A DNA stretch of 64,000 nt, taken from Amia ocellicauda. Lineage: Eukaryota > Chordata > Actinopteri > Amiiformes > Amiidae. The DNA lies in contig NC_089863.1 of the NCBI RefSeq assembly GCF_036373705.1, forward strand, positions 22,318,619 through 22,382,618, written 5' to 3'. Each line of letters starts with the position of its first letter. The first letter of the stretch is position 1. A model generated the notes under the pieces. That model ran no database searches. It had not been told where the DNA came from and saw only the letters and a list, made by a program, of their open reading frames with translations. A program made the position numbers and the translations under genes. Positions 1-11,492 of the stretch are shown here, one piece after another.

Positions 1-196
1 ATGCGTACACACGGTGTTTCTCGGAGATTGCTGGGACAGTAACGAATGTGTTCCTTGCTATACATGTCATCTAGCGCACAGTAGCTTTTTCTCCTTCTTT
101 TTGCCCATATCATCCACATATTGTGCCTTTGGGGAACGCCTCCGAAACAGATTTAGAATGCTCTGAGATTCAAGAAACGACAGTGCAACTCTTTTC

Positions 197-1104
197 CAGG
201 GTTGTGGGTAACGCGTTACTAAGTAACGCATTACAGTAATGTTATTACTTTTGGTAGTAACGAGTAACGTAACGTGGTATGGTTCCAAAAGGAGAAATAA
301 TATTACAGTTACTGATTCCTTTTTGTTGTTCTCGTTACTGCATTACACATTGTAACGATATGGTCTTAATAAGGACGATAAGGACATCTATGTCGTACAT
401 TAAAAATATTAGAAAAACTGTCGTTTGCAGTTACAAATCTGTAGTAAGAGTAATAAGTTAAAGGAGTCAAGTTGAGACATTTAAGATGCAGATCTACTAG
501 CACATATCTTGATGATGATTACAATAATAACAATAATAAAAATAAATAGCAAAGATGTATTTTAGTGTTGCACGTTTTCTTATGGTAACGTAATGCTTGT
601 CTGAGTATAATGTTGTCTATACACGTTTAGCTACTGCTAATATCTCTTAACAGAAACGTGTATTTATTATGCTGTCTCCAATCATCTAAAGCACAAAGAA
701 TAAAACAGCCACAAAAGTCCTTTCCACACCAGGCTCTATCGCTCGTAGTGTTGCTTTCTGTCTTCATTTTTAAAACGAAACACAGAACCAAACCCACAAT
801 CGCTCCGCTCCTCCCACAACAGGGGGTGGACTTCCGACACTGGCCTGGTTTTCCTGTGGCGCTTTATTAAAACAACAAAAGATAACAGTATGTCTCTGTC
901 ATTATCAACTGCTTGTGTTGGTGTAGCTTTGAAATTGTTTATTGAGGTCCCGCAACGTTTGGGGTGTAATGCAGAGTAATGTAAAAGTAAAGTAACTAAT
1001 TACATTCTCCAGGAAGTAATAAGTAAAGTGTTTAGTTACTTTTGATATGAGTAACGAGTACAATGTAAGACATTACTTTTTGTGAGTAACGACCCCAAAC
1101 ACTG
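197..1104 (+). mobile_element. Non-autonomous hAT element (MITE), A-type copy 1
   Basis: The left end begins CAGGGTTGTGGGTAACG. The right end, read on the minus strand, begins CAGTGTTTGGGGTCGTTAC, giving imperfect terminal inverted repeats of the hAT type common in fish. An 8-bp target duplication CTCTTTTC flanks it at 189-196 and 1105-1112, as expected for hAT. The ~900-bp interior has no transposase frame. It holds subterminal runs of TTACT/AGTAA motifs and an unrecognised GC-richer core near 655-880. It forms the first third of unit A and was multiplied with the array, since all full copies share the same flanks. Confidence 0.85.
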
Positions 1105-1355
1105 CTCTTTTCCTTCTCTTTTGGCTTGTTTGTTTGTTGTTGAAGGAGATACAAAGTTTGAGAGTGTCTCGTTTTATTTCTGAAATATAACTCCCAGAAA
1201 GTATGGTCTTTGTGTTCTTGAAATTGAATAACCTCAAAAGAAAGAAATGGTCCAATGAATTGCCGAAGAAAAGTCTAGCCGCTGTATTCTGGAATGAAGA
1301 AAAAAATGAAATGACAAGGGCAATCAAAGCAAGTAAGACAGTAGGCTGTGTGGCA

Positions 1356-1426
1356 TACGCTAGCCAGAAATCGAACGCAACTCACAAGAACAGGAACCTT
1401 GTATGATACCACTACACCACTGGCGC
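1356..1426 (-). pseudogene. tRNA-Gly-derived relic, anticodon now CCT (A1)
   Basis: A 71-nt cloverleaf-like sequence aligns along its length to vertebrate tRNA-Gly(CCC). The A box TGGTGTAGTGGT is intact. The anticodon loop reads TTCCTGT, so the triplet is CCT instead of CCC. The T stem pairs poorly (one C-C mismatch and several G-U pairs), and the acceptor has a 5:68 mismatch plus a terminal G-U. A T7 run lies ~40 nt downstream. Related but better preserved tRNA-Gly(CCC) genes stand in the B clusters with homologous flanks, so this is a decayed paralogue. The same form recurs in all fourteen A copies. Confidence 0.75.
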
Positions 1427-1676
1427 TGCGGGGAAGCTCTAGATTCTGTCACCGAAGCAAATGCACAAGACATATAAAACGCGTCCCCTGGGGCACAATG
1501 GTCTTTTAATAATTATCTGTAATAATCTGCAGTCGAACTGCTTAATACGTACCTAGCTAATCACTACATCACAGGCGCATGGTTGTCATTCGGGGAAAAT
1601 ATGTGTTCACGAATGTTCATCGGAGTGGTTGTCATGCTAAGAGGTCAGTTGGAGTAGAGGGAGCTGGCCATGCCGT

Positions 1677-1749
1677 GCCTCGTTGGCGCAGTAGGTAGCG
1701 CGTCAGTCTCATAATCTGAAGGTGGTGAGTTTGACCCTCACACGGGGCA
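1677..1749 (+). tRNA. tRNA-Met(CAT), elongator (A1)
   Basis: 73 nt, nearly identical to the mammalian elongator tRNA-Met. Acceptor GCCTCGT/ACGGGGC pairs fully with one G-U. The D arm GCGC-GCGC is intact, and the anticodon loop CTCATAA gives CAT. T stem GTGAG/CTCAC is perfect. This copy has TTTGA in place of TTCGA in the T loop, a change within the B box that should weaken TFIIIC binding. No T4 terminator lies close downstream; only weak T-rich motifs (CTTCC, TTTAT) follow. It reads on the opposite strand to its Gly and Phe neighbours. Confidence 0.93.
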
Positions 1750-1864
1750 AGCACTCTTCCTTTATCTTTGAGTTCTACCACACTGATATCCAGCTGCAGA
1801 AAAAAGGCGCACACCTGTGCAATAAAGTGGTTGCTTGCGCTGTCTGAAGAAATTCATGGCAAAA

Positions 1865-1937
1865 TGCCAAATCCTGGGATGGAACAAGGGACCTTTAGAT
1901 GTTCAGTCTATCGCTCCCCCAACTGAGCTATTTCGGC
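1865..1937 (-). tRNA. tRNA-Phe(GAA), weakened (A1)
   Basis: 73 nt aligning along its length to vertebrate tRNA-Phe. The A box TAGCTCAGTTGG and the anticodon loop CTGAACA (GAA) are kept, and a TTTT terminator begins three bases after the 3' end. Defects are a 7:66 A-A acceptor mismatch, a 27:43 A-A mismatch, one T-stem mismatch (52:62), and T loop TTCCATC in place of TTCGATC. The last falls in the B box, so transcription may be poor. It is either a marginal gene or a young pseudogene. Confidence 0.65.
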
Positions 1938-2063
1938 CATTGCTGAGATGACGTCGTGATCCCAAAAGTCAAAGTGAAGGAAGCCCTGGCAGAACACAGT
2001 CATTGAAAAGTTCATTGTTTTCCATGACGTCGGCAACAACTCAATTTGATCACTGCAACACAA

Positions 2064-2145
2064 GTCAGGATGGCCGAGCGGTGTAAGGTGCTGCGTGCAG
2101 GTCATCGTCTCCTGTAGAGGCTTGGCTTGAATCCCACCTCTGAGA
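2064..2145 (+). pseudogene. tRNA-Leu(CAG) relic (A1)
   Basis: 82 nt with the long variable arm of a class II tRNA, aligning to vertebrate tRNA-Leu(CAG). The A-box region TGGCCGAGCGG is kept. The universal U33 is replaced by G, the anticodon stem has two mismatches (28:42, 30:40), and the B box reads GCTTGA with one base missing. The 3' acceptor ends GAGA in this copy, against GACA in others. A TTTT terminator lies ~9 nt downstream. Confidence 0.7.
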
Positions 2146-2730
2146 AGGGTCCTTTTACCACTCAGGAGCACACACTTACCCGTGCTGGCGACAAGGACAA
2201 CAAGAGTTGAGGACTGTGTTGAAAACGACATTACACAAAGAATTCAATGTTGAAAGAAATACATCAATACATAAATCAATGGACATGTATTTATTCATTG
2301 ATTGATTGACTTCAACATGTCTTAATTTAGTCGCTGTACCCACAAAGCAACACTCAGCATAGTGGAGGCTATAGCTCGGCGTTATTGCGTGTACCTTACA
2401 TGTATCACCCCTGGCACCTGGCCCTGATAACTCCCTACTTTTTGACCACAGTCTGTCTGTGACTTCAACCCGAGAAGTAAAAATGATGCACATGGGCGCT
2501 TGCAATCTCGTTGTTTCAATCACATATCACAGTGGATGCGTACACACGGTGTTTCTCGGAGATTGCTGGGACAGTAACGAATGTGTTCCTTGCTTTACAT
2601 GTCATCTAGCGCACAGTAGCTTTTTCTCCTTCTTTTTGCCCATATCATCCACATATTGTGCCTTTGGGGAACGCCTCCGAAACAGATTTAGAATGCTTGA
2701 GATTTAAGAAACGACAGTGCAACTCTTTTC
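2146..2730. other. Unit A spacer, no gene seen
   Basis: About 585 bp between the tRNA-Leu relic and the next hAT. It contains a Pol III-type T4 just after the Leu relic, an ATTGATTGATTGAC short repeat near 2299-2312, and otherwise no recognised gene. Short open frames on both strands overlap each other and have no family resemblance. A diverged copy of roughly 2360-2580 lies inverted around each Incomer element (34460-36000 and 52485-54020), so this DNA predates the array. Confidence 0.7.
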
Positions 2731-3638
2731 CAGGGTTGTGGGTAACGCGTTACTAAGTAACGCATTACAGTAATGTTATTACTTTTGGTAGTAACGAGTA
2801 ACGTAACGTGGTATGGTTCCAAAAGGAGTAATAATATTACAGTTACTGATTCCTTTTTTTTGTTCTCGTTACTGCATTACACATTGTAACGATATGGTCT
2901 TAATAAGGACGATAAGGACGTCTATGTCGTACACTAAAAATATTAGAAAAACTGTCGTTTGCAGTTACAAATCTGTAGTAAGAGTAATAAGTTAAAGGAG
3001 TCAAGTTGAGACATTTAAGATGCAGATCTACTAGCACATATCTTGATGATGATTACAATAATAACAATAATAAAAATAAATAGCAAAGATGTATTTTAGT
3101 GTTGCACGTTTTCTTATGGTAACGTAATGCTTGTCTGAGTATAATGTTGTCTATACACGTTTAGCTACTGCTAATATCTCTTAACAGAAACGTGTATTTA
3201 TTATGCTGTCTCCAATCATCTAAAGCACAAAGAATAAAACAGCCACAAAAGTCCTTTCCACACCAGGCTCTATCGCTCGTAGTGTTGCTTTCTGTCTTCA
3301 TTTTTAAAACGAAACACAGAACCAAACCCACAATCGCTCCGCTCCTCCCACAACAGGGGGTGGACTTCCGACACTGGCCTGGTTTTCCTGTGGCGCTTTA
3401 TTAAAACAACAAAAGATAACAGTATGTCTCTGTCATTATCAACTGCTTGTGTTGGTGTAGCTTTGAAATTGTTTATTGAGGTCCCGCAACGTTTGGGGTG
3501 TAATGCAGAGTAATGTAAAAGTAAAGTAACTAATTACATTCTCCAGGAAGTAATAAGTAAAGTGTTTAGTTACTTTTGATATGAGTAACGAGTACAATGT
3601 AAGACATTACTTTTTGTGAGTAACGACCCCAAACACTG
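2731..3638 (+). mobile_element. hAT MITE, A-type copy 2
   Basis: 908 bp, same ends and same CTCTTTTC flanks as copy 1. It carries a longer T run near 2853-2860. Confidence 0.85.
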
Positions 3639-3889
3639 CTCTTTTCCTTCTCTTTTGGCTTGTTTGTTTGTTGTTGAAGGAGATACAAAGTTTGAGAGTG
3701 TCTCGTTTTATTTCTGAAATATAACTCCCAGAAAGTATGGTCTTTGTGTTCTTGAAATTGAATAACCTCAAAAGAAAGAAATGGTCCAATGAATTGCCGA
3801 AGAAAAGTCTAGCCGCTGTATTCTGGAATGAAGAAAAAAATGAAATGACAAGGGCAATCAAAGCAAGTAAGACAGTAGGCTGTGTGGCA

Positions 3890-3960
3890 TACGCTAGCCA
3901 GAAATCGAACGCAACTCACAAGAACAGGAACCTTGTATGATACCACTACACCACTGGCGC
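3890..3960 (-). pseudogene. tRNA-Gly-derived relic, CCT (A2)
   Basis: Same 71-nt form as A1, including anticodon CCT and the broken T stem. Confidence 0.75.
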
Positions 3961-4210
3961 TGCGGGGAAGCTCTAGATTCTGTCACCGAAGCAAATGCAC
4001 AAGACATATAAAACGCGTCCCCTGGGGCACAATGGTCTTTTAATAATTATCTGTAATAATCTGCAGTCGAACTGCTTAATACGTACCTAGCTAATCACTA
4101 CATCACAGGCGCATGGGTGTCATTCGGGGAAAATATGTGTTCACGAATGTTCATCGGAGTGGTTGTCATGCTAAGAGGTCAGTTGGAGTAGAGGGAGCTG
4201 GCCATGCCGT

Positions 4211-4283
4211 GCCTCGTTGGCGCAGTAGGTAGCGCGTCAGTCTCATAATCTGAAGGTGGTGAGTTCGACCCTCACACGGGGCA
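4211..4283 (+). tRNA. tRNA-Met(CAT), elongator (A2)
   Basis: Canonical T loop TTCGACC restores the B box that is altered in A1. All stems pair. This is a clean reference copy for the array. Confidence 0.95.
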
Positions 4284-4398
4284 AGCACTCTTCCTTTATC
4301 TTTGAGTTCTACCACACTGATCTCCAGCTGCAGAAAAAAGGCGCACACCTGTGCAATAAAGTGGTTGCTTGCGCTGTCTGAAGAAATTCATGGCAAAA

Positions 4399-4471
4399 TG
4401 CCAAATCCTGGGATGGAACAAGGGACCTTTAGATGTTCAGTCTATCGCTCCCCCAACTGAGCTATTTCGGC
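4399..4471 (-). tRNA. tRNA-Phe(GAA), weakened (A2)
   Basis: Same sequence as A1, including T loop TTCCATC and the immediate TTTT terminator. Confidence 0.65.
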
Positions 4472-4597
4472 CATTGGTGAGATGACGTCGTGATCCCAAA
4501 AGTCAAAGTGAAGGAAGCCCTGGCAGAACACAGTCATTGAAAAGTTCATTGTTTTCCATGACGTCGGCAACGACTCAATTTGATCACTGCAACACAA

Positions 4598-4679
4598 GTC
4601 AGGATGGCCGAGTGGTGTAAGGTGCTGCGTGCAGGTCATCGTCTCCTGTAGAGGCTTGGCTTGAATCCCACCTCTGACA
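4598..4679 (+). pseudogene. tRNA-Leu(CAG) relic (A2)
   Basis: 82 nt; T loop short by one base as in A1. The acceptor ends GACA, closer to the functional form. Confidence 0.7.
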
Positions 4680-5264
4680 AGGGTCCTTTTACCACTCAGG
4701 AGCACACACTTACCCATGCTGGCGACAAGGACAACAAGAGTTGAGGACTGTGTTGAAAACGACATTACACAAAGAATTCAATGTTGAAAGAAATACATCA
4801 ATACATAAATCAATGGACATGTATTTATTCATTGATTGATTGACTTCAACATGTCTTAATTTAGTCGCTGTACCCACAAAGCAACACTCAGCATAGTGGA
4901 GGCTATAGCTCGGCGTTATTGCGTGTACCTTACATGTATCACCCCTGGCACCTGGCCCTGATAACTCCCTACTTTTTGACCACAGTCTGTCTGTGACTTC
5001 AACCCGAGAAGTAAAAATGATGCACATGGGCGCTTGCAATCTCGTTGTTTCAATCACATATCACAGTGGATGCGTACACACGGTGTTTCTCGGAGATTGC
5101 AGAGACAGTAACGAATGTGTTCCTTGCTTTACATGTCATCTAGCGCACAGTAGCTTTTTCTCCTTCTTTTTGCCCATATCATCCACATATTGTGCCTTTG
5201 GGGAACGCCTCCGAAACAGATTTAGAATTCTTGAGATTTAAGAAACGACAGTGCAACTCTTTTC

Positions 5265-6172
5265 CAGGGTTGTGGGTAACGCGTTACTAAGTAACGCATT
5301 ACAGTAATGTTATTACTTTTGGTAGTAACGAGTAACGTAACGTGGTATGGTTCCAAAAGGAGTAATAATATTACAGTTACTGATTCCTTTTTTTTGTTCT
5401 CGTTACTGCATTACACATTGTAACGATATGGTCTTAATAAGGACGATAAGGACGTCTATGTCGTACATTAAGAATATTAGAAAAACTGTCGTTTGCAGTT
5501 ACAAATCTGTAGTAAGAGTAATAAGTTAAAGGAGTCAAGTTGAGACATTTAAGATGCAGATCTACTAGCACATATCTTGATGATGATTACAATAATAACA
5601 ATAATAAAAATAAATAGCAAAGATGTATTTTAGTGTTGCACGTTTTCTTATGGTAACGTAATGCTTGTCTGAGTATAATGTTGTCTATACACGTTTAGCT
5701 ACTGCTAATATCTCTTAACAGAAACGTGTATTTATTATGCTGTCTCCAATCATCTAAAGCACAAAGAATAAAACAGCCACAAAAGTCCTTTCCACACCAG
5801 GCTCTATCGCTCGTAGTGTTGCTTTCTGTCTTCATTTTTAAAACGAAACACAAAACCAAACCCACAATCGCTCCGCTCCTCCCACAACAGGGGGTGGACT
5901 TCCGACACTGGCCTGGTTTTCCTGTGGCGCTTTATTAAAACAACAAAAGATAACAGTATGTCTCTGTCATTATCAACTGCTTGTGTTGGTGTAGCTTTGA
6001 AATTGTTTATTGAGGTCCCGCAACGTTTGGGGTGTAATGCAGAGTAATGTAAAAGTAAAGTAACTAATTACATTCTCCAGGAAGTAATAAGTAAAGTGTT
6101 TAGTTACTTTTGATATGAGTAACGAGTACAATGTAAGACATTACTTTTTGTGAGTAACGACCCCAAACACTG
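5265..6172 (+). mobile_element. hAT MITE, A-type copy 3
   Basis: 908 bp with intact ends and the CTCTTTTC duplication. Confidence 0.85.
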
Positions 6173-6423
6173 CTCTTTTCCTTCTCTTTTGGCTTGTTTG
6201 TTTGTTGTTGAAAGAGATACAAAGTTTGAGAGTGTCTCGTTTTATTTCTGAAATATAACTCCCAGAAAGTACGGTCTTTGTGTTCTTGAAATTGAATAAC
6301 CTCAAAAGAAAGAAATGGTCCAATGAATTGCCGAAGAAAAGTCTAGCCGCTGTATTCTGGAATGAAGAAAAAAATGAAATGACAAGGGCAATCAAAGCAA
6401 GTAAGACAGTAGGCTGTGTGGCA

Positions 6424-6494
6424 TACGCTAGCCAGAAATCGAACGCAACTCACAAGAACAGGAACCTTGTATGATACCACTACACCACTGGCGC
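6424..6494 (-). pseudogene. tRNA-Gly-derived relic, CCT (A3)
   Basis: Identical in form to A1. Confidence 0.75.
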
Positions 6495-6744
6495 TGCGGG
6501 GAAGCTCTAGATTCTGTCACCGAAGCAAATGCACAAGACATATAAAACGCGTCCCCTGGGGCACAATGGTCTTTTAATAATTATCTGTAATAATCTGCAG
6601 TCGAACTGCTTAATACGTACCTAGCTAATCACTACATCACAGGCGCATGGTTGTCATTCGGGGAAAATATGTGTTCACGAATGTTCATCGGAGTGGTTGT
6701 CATGCTAAGAGGTCAGTTGGAGTAGAGGGAGCTGGCCTTGCAGT

Positions 6745-6817
6745 GCCTCGTTGGCGCAGTAGGTAGCGCGTCAGTCTCATAATCTGAAGGTGGTGAGTTC
6801 GACCCTCACATGGGGCA
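6745..6817 (+). tRNA. tRNA-Met(CAT), elongator (A3)
   Basis: One acceptor change (C67 to T) turns a G-C into a G-U pair. The T loop is canonical TTCGA. Confidence 0.93.
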
Positions 6818-6932
6818 AGCACTCTTCCTTTATCTTTGAGTTCTACCACACTGATCTCCAGCTGCAGAAAAAAGGCGCACACCTGTGCAATAAAGTGGTT
6901 GCTTGCGCTGTCTGAAGAAATTCATGGCAAAA

Positions 6933-7005
6933 TGCCAAATCCTGGGATGGAACAAGGGACCTTTAGATGTTCAGTCTATCGCTCCCCCAACTGAGCTATT
7001 TCGGC
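6933..7005 (-). tRNA. tRNA-Phe(GAA), weakened (A3)
   Basis: Gene body as in A1. The upstream flank differs (GGCCG in place of GGCCA). Confidence 0.65.
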
Positions 7006-7131
7006 CGTTGGTGAGATGACGTCGTCATCCCAAAAGTCAAAGTGAAGGAAGCCCTGGCAGAACACAGTCATTGAAAAGTTCATTGTTTTCCATGACGTCG
7101 GCAACGACTCAATTTGATCACCGCAACACAA

Positions 7132-7214
7132 GTCAGGATGGCCGAGTGGTGTAAGGTGCTGCGTGCAGGTCATCGTCTCCTGTAGATGCTTGGCTTTGAA
7201 TCCCACCTCTGACA
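7132..7214 (+). pseudogene. tRNA-Leu(CAG) relic (A3)
   Basis: 83 nt; the T loop is full length (TTTGAAT) but still lacks the TTCGA core. The variable arm reads GTAGATGC. Confidence 0.7.
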
Positions 7215-7800
7215 AGGGTCCTTTTACCACTCAGGAGCACACACTTACCCGTGCTGGCGACAAGGACAACAAGAGTTGAGGACTGTGTTGAAAACGACAT
7301 TACACAAAGAATTCAATGTTGAAAGAAATACATCAATACATAAATCAATGGACATGTATTTATTCATTGATTGATTGACTTCAACATGTCTTAATTTAGT
7401 CGCTGTACCCACAAAGCAACACTCAGCATAGTGGAGGCTATAGCTCGGCGTTATTGCGTGTACCTTACATGTATCACCCCTGGCACCTGGCCCTGATAAC
7501 TCCCTACTTTTTGACCACAGTCTGTCTGTGACTTGAACCCGAGAAGTAAAAATGATGCACATGGGCGCTTGCAATCTCGTTGTTTCAATCACATATCACA
7601 GTGGATGCGTACACACGGTGTTTCTCGGAGATTGCTGGGACAGTAACGAATGTGTTCCTTGCTTTACATGTCATCTAGCGCACAGTAGCTTTTTCTCCTT
7701 CTTTTTGCCCATATCATCCACATATTGTGCCTTTGGGGAACGCCTCCGAAACAGATTTAGAATGCTCTGAGATTCAAGAAACGACAGTGCAACTCTTTTC

Positions 7801-8707
7801 CAGGGTTGTGGGTAACGCGTTACTAAGTAACGCATTACAGTAATGTTATTACTTTTGGTAGTAACGAGTAACGTAACGTGGTATGGTTCCAAAAGGAGTA
7901 ATAATATTACAGTTACTGATTCCTTTATTTTGTTCTCATTACTGCATTACACATTGTAACGATATGGTCTTAATAAGGACGATAAGGACGTCTATGTCGT
8001 ACATTAAAAATATTAGAAAAACTGTCGTTTGCAGTTACAAATCTGTAGTAAGAGTAATAAGTTAAAGGGGTCAAGTTGAGACATTTAAGATGCAGATCTA
8101 CTAGCACATATCTTGATGATGATTACAATATTAACAATAATAAAAATAAATAGCAAAGATGTATTTTAGTGTTGCACGTTTTCTTATGGTAACGTAATGC
8201 TTGTCTGAGTATAATGTTGTCTATACACGTTTAGCTACTGCTAATATCTCTTAACAGAAACGTGTATTTATTATGCTGTCTCCAATCATCTAAAGCACAA
8301 AGAATAAAACAGCCACAAAAGTCCTTTCCACACCAGGCTCTATCGCTCGTAGTGTTGCTTTCTGTCTTCATTTTTAAAATGAAACACAAAACCAAACCCA
8401 CAATCGCTCCGCTCCTCCCACAACAGGGGGTGGACTTCCGACACTGGCCTGGTTTTCCTGTGGCGCTTTATTAAAACAACAAAAGATAACAGTATGTCTC
8501 TGTCATTATCAACTGCTTGTGTTGGTGTAGCTTTGAAATTGTTTATTGAGGTCCCGCAACGTTTGGGGTGTAATGCAGAGTAATGTAAAAGTAAAGTAAC
8601 TAATTACATTATCCAGGAAGTAATAAGTAAAGTGTTTAGTTACTTTTGATTTGAGTAACGAGTACAATGTAAGACATTACTTTTTGTGAGAAACGACCCC
8701 AACACTG
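7801..8707 (+). mobile_element. hAT MITE, A-type copy 4
   Basis: 907 bp; the right end reads CCCCAACACTG with one A fewer than copies 1-3. Confidence 0.85.
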
Positions 8708-8958
8708 CTCTTTTCCTTCTCTTTTGGCTTGTTTGTTTGTTGTTGAAGGAGATACAAAGTTTGAGAGTGTCTCGTTTTATTTCTGAAATATAACTCCCAG
8801 AAAGTATGGTCTTTGTGTTCTTGAAATTGAATAACCTCAAAAGAAAGAAATGGTCCAATGAATTGCCGAGGAAAAGTCTAGCCGCTGTATTCTGGAATGA
8901 AGAAAAAAATGAAATGACAAGGGTAATCAAAGCAAGTAAGACAGTAGGCTGTGTGGCA

Positions 8959-9029
8959 TACGCTAGCCAGAAATCGAACGCAACTCACAAGAACAGGAAC
9001 CTTGTATGATACCACTACACCACTGGCGC
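8959..9029 (-). pseudogene. tRNA-Gly-derived relic, CCT (A4)
   Basis: Same form as A1. The 3' flank differs by one base (GGTAATC in place of GGCAATC). Confidence 0.75.
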
Positions 9030-9278
9030 TGCGGGGAAGCTCTAGATTCTGTCACCGAAGCAAATGCACAAGACATATAAAACGCGTCCCCTGGGGCACA
9101 ATGGTCTTTTAATAATTATCTGTAATAATCTGCAGTCGAACTGCTTAATACATACCTAGCTAATCACTACATCACAGGCGCATGGTTGTCATTCGGGGAA
9201 AATATGTGTTCACGAATGTTCATCGGAGTGGTTGTCATGCTAAGAGGTCAGTTGGAGTAGAGGGAGCTGCCAATGCGT

Positions 9279-9351
9279 GCCTTGTTGGCGCAGTAGGTAG
9301 CGCGTCAGTCTCATAATCTGAAGGTGGTGAGTTCGACCCTCACACGGGGCA
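9279..9351 (+). tRNA. tRNA-Met(CAT), elongator (A4)
   Basis: C5 to T gives a T-G acceptor pair. The rest is canonical. The 5' flank is rearranged (CCAATGC in place of CCATGCC). Confidence 0.92.
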
Positions 9352-9466
9352 AGCACTCTTCCTTTATCTTTGAGTTCTACCACACTGATCTCCAGCTGCA
9401 GAGAAAAGGCGCACACCTGTGCAATAAAGTGGTTGCTTGCGCTGTCTGAAGAAATTCATGGCAAAA

Positions 9467-9539
9467 TGCCAAATCCTGGGATGGAACAAGGGACCTTTAG
9501 ATGTTCAGTCTATCGCTCCCCCAACTGAGCTATTTCGGC
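9467..9539 (-). tRNA. tRNA-Phe(GAA), weakened (A4)
   Basis: Same as A1. Confidence 0.65.
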
Positions 9540-9665
9540 CATTGGTGAGATGATGTCGTAATCCCAAAAGTCAAAGTGAAGGAAGCCCTGGCAGAACACA
9601 GTCATTGAAAAGTTCATTGTTTTCCATGACGTCGGCAACGACTCAATTTGATCACCGCAACACAT

Positions 9666-9748
9666 GTCGGGATGGCCGAGTGGTGTAAGGTGCTGCGTGC
9701 AGGTCATCGTCTCCTGTAGAGGCTTGGCTTTGAATCCCACCTCTGACA
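9666..9748 (+). pseudogene. tRNA-Leu(CAG) relic (A4)
   Basis: Begins GTCGGGA instead of GTCAGGA, a variant shared only with A6 and A8. It therefore marks a sub-lineage that crosses array 1 and the higher-order repeats. Confidence 0.7.
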
Positions 9749-10334
9749 AGGGTCCTTTTACCACTCAGGAGCACACACTTACCCGTGCTGGCGACAAGGA
9801 CAACAAGAGTTGAGGACTGTGTTGAAAACGACATTACACAAAGAATTCAATGTTGAAAGAAATACATCAATACATAAATCAATGGACATGTATTTATTCA
9901 TTGATTGATTGACTTCAACATGTCTTAATTTAGTCGCTGTACCCACAAAGCAACACTCAGCATAGTGGAGGCTATAGCTCGGCGTTATTGCGTGTACCTT
10001 ACATGTATCACCCCTGGCACCTGGCCCTGATAACTCCCTACTTTTTGACCACAGTCTGTCTGTGACTTCAACCCGAGAAGTAAAAATGATGCACATGGGC
10101 GCTTGCAATCTCGTTGTTTCAATCACATATCACAGTGGATGCGTACACACGGTGTTTCTCGGAGATTGCTGGGACAGTAACGAATGTGTTCCTTGCTTTA
10201 CATGTCATCTAGCGCACAGTAGCTTTTTCTCCTTCTTTTTGCCCATATCATCCACATATTGTGCCTTTGGGGAACGCCTCCGAAACAGATTTAGAATGCC
10301 CTGAGATTCAAGAAACGACAGTGCAACTCTTTTC

Positions 10335-11241
10335 CAGGGTTGTGGGTAACGCGTTACTAAGTAACGCATTACAGTAATGTTATTACTTTTGGTAGTAACG
10401 AGTAACATAACATGGTATGGTTCCAAAAGGAGTAATAATATTACAGTTACTGATTCCTTTTTTTTGTTCTCGTTACTGCATTACACATTGTAACGATATG
10501 GTCTTAATAAGGACGATAAGGACGTCTATGTCGTACATTAAAAATATTAGAAAAACTGTCGTTTGCAGTTACAAATCTGTAGTAAGAGTAATAAGTTAAA
10601 GGAGTCAAGTTGAGACATTTAAGATGCAGATCTACTAGCACATATCTTGATGATGATTACAATAATAACAATAATAAAAATAAATAGCAAAGATGTATTT
10701 TAGTGTTGCACGTTTTCTTATGGTAACGTAATGCTTGTCTGAGTATAATGTTGTCTATACACATTTAGCTACTGCTAATATCTCTTAACAGAAACGTGTA
10801 TTTATTATGCTGTCTCCAATCATCTAAAGCACAAAGAATAAAACAGCCACAAAAGTCCTTTCCACACCAGGCTCTATCGCTCGTAGTGTTGCTTTCTGTC
10901 TTCATTTTTAAAACGAAACACAAAACCAAACCCACAATCGCTCCGCTCCTCCCACAACAGGGGGTGGGCTTCCGACACTGGCCTGGTTTTCCTGTGGCGC
11001 TTTATTAAAACAACAAAAGATAACAGTATGTCTCTGTCATTATCAACTGCTTGTGTTGGTGTAGCTTTGAAATTGTTTATTGAGGTCCCGCAACGTTTGG
11101 GGTGTAATGCAGAGTAATGTAAAAGTAAAGTAACTAATTACATTCTCCAGGAAGTAATAAGTAAAGTGTTTAGTTACTTTTGATATGAGTAACGAGTACA
11201 ATGTAAGACATTACTTTTTGTGAGAAACGACCCCAACACTG
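10335..11241 (+). mobile_element. hAT MITE, A-type copy 5
   Basis: 907 bp. It carries ATAACATGG where copies 1-4 have GTAACGTGG near 10407. Confidence 0.85.
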
Positions 11242-11492
11242 CTCTTTTCCTTCTCTTTTGGTTTGTTTGTTTGTTGTTGAAGGAGATACAAAGTTTGAGA
11301 GTGTCTCGTTTTATTTCTGAAATATAACTCCCAGAAAGTATGGTCTTTGTGTTCTTGAAATTGAATAACCTCAAAAGAAAGAAATGGTCCAATGAATTGC
11401 CAAGGAAAAGTCTAGCCGCTGTATTCTGGAATGAAGAAAGAAATGAAATGACAAGGGCAATCAAAGCAAGTAAGACAGTAGGCTGTGTGGCA

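Noticed and set aside
658-870. 70-aa open frame inside every hAT copy
   Set aside because: Too short for a transposase domain, no motifs, and identical only because the units are duplicated.
655-880. Core of the hAT as a possible small nuclear or 5S RNA gene
   Set aside because: Neither strand showed recognisable Pol III internal promoters, Sm site or 5S landmarks.
2340-2420. Additional tRNA in the A spacer (GGCTATAGCTCGG resembles an A box)
   Set aside because: No B box or cloverleaf could be built around it on either strand.
2176-2523. 115-aa open frame conserved in most A units (minus strand)
   Set aside because: Conservation is explained by near-identity of the whole repeat. It overlaps spacer, has no family features, and is truncated by single changes in A10, A11 and A14.
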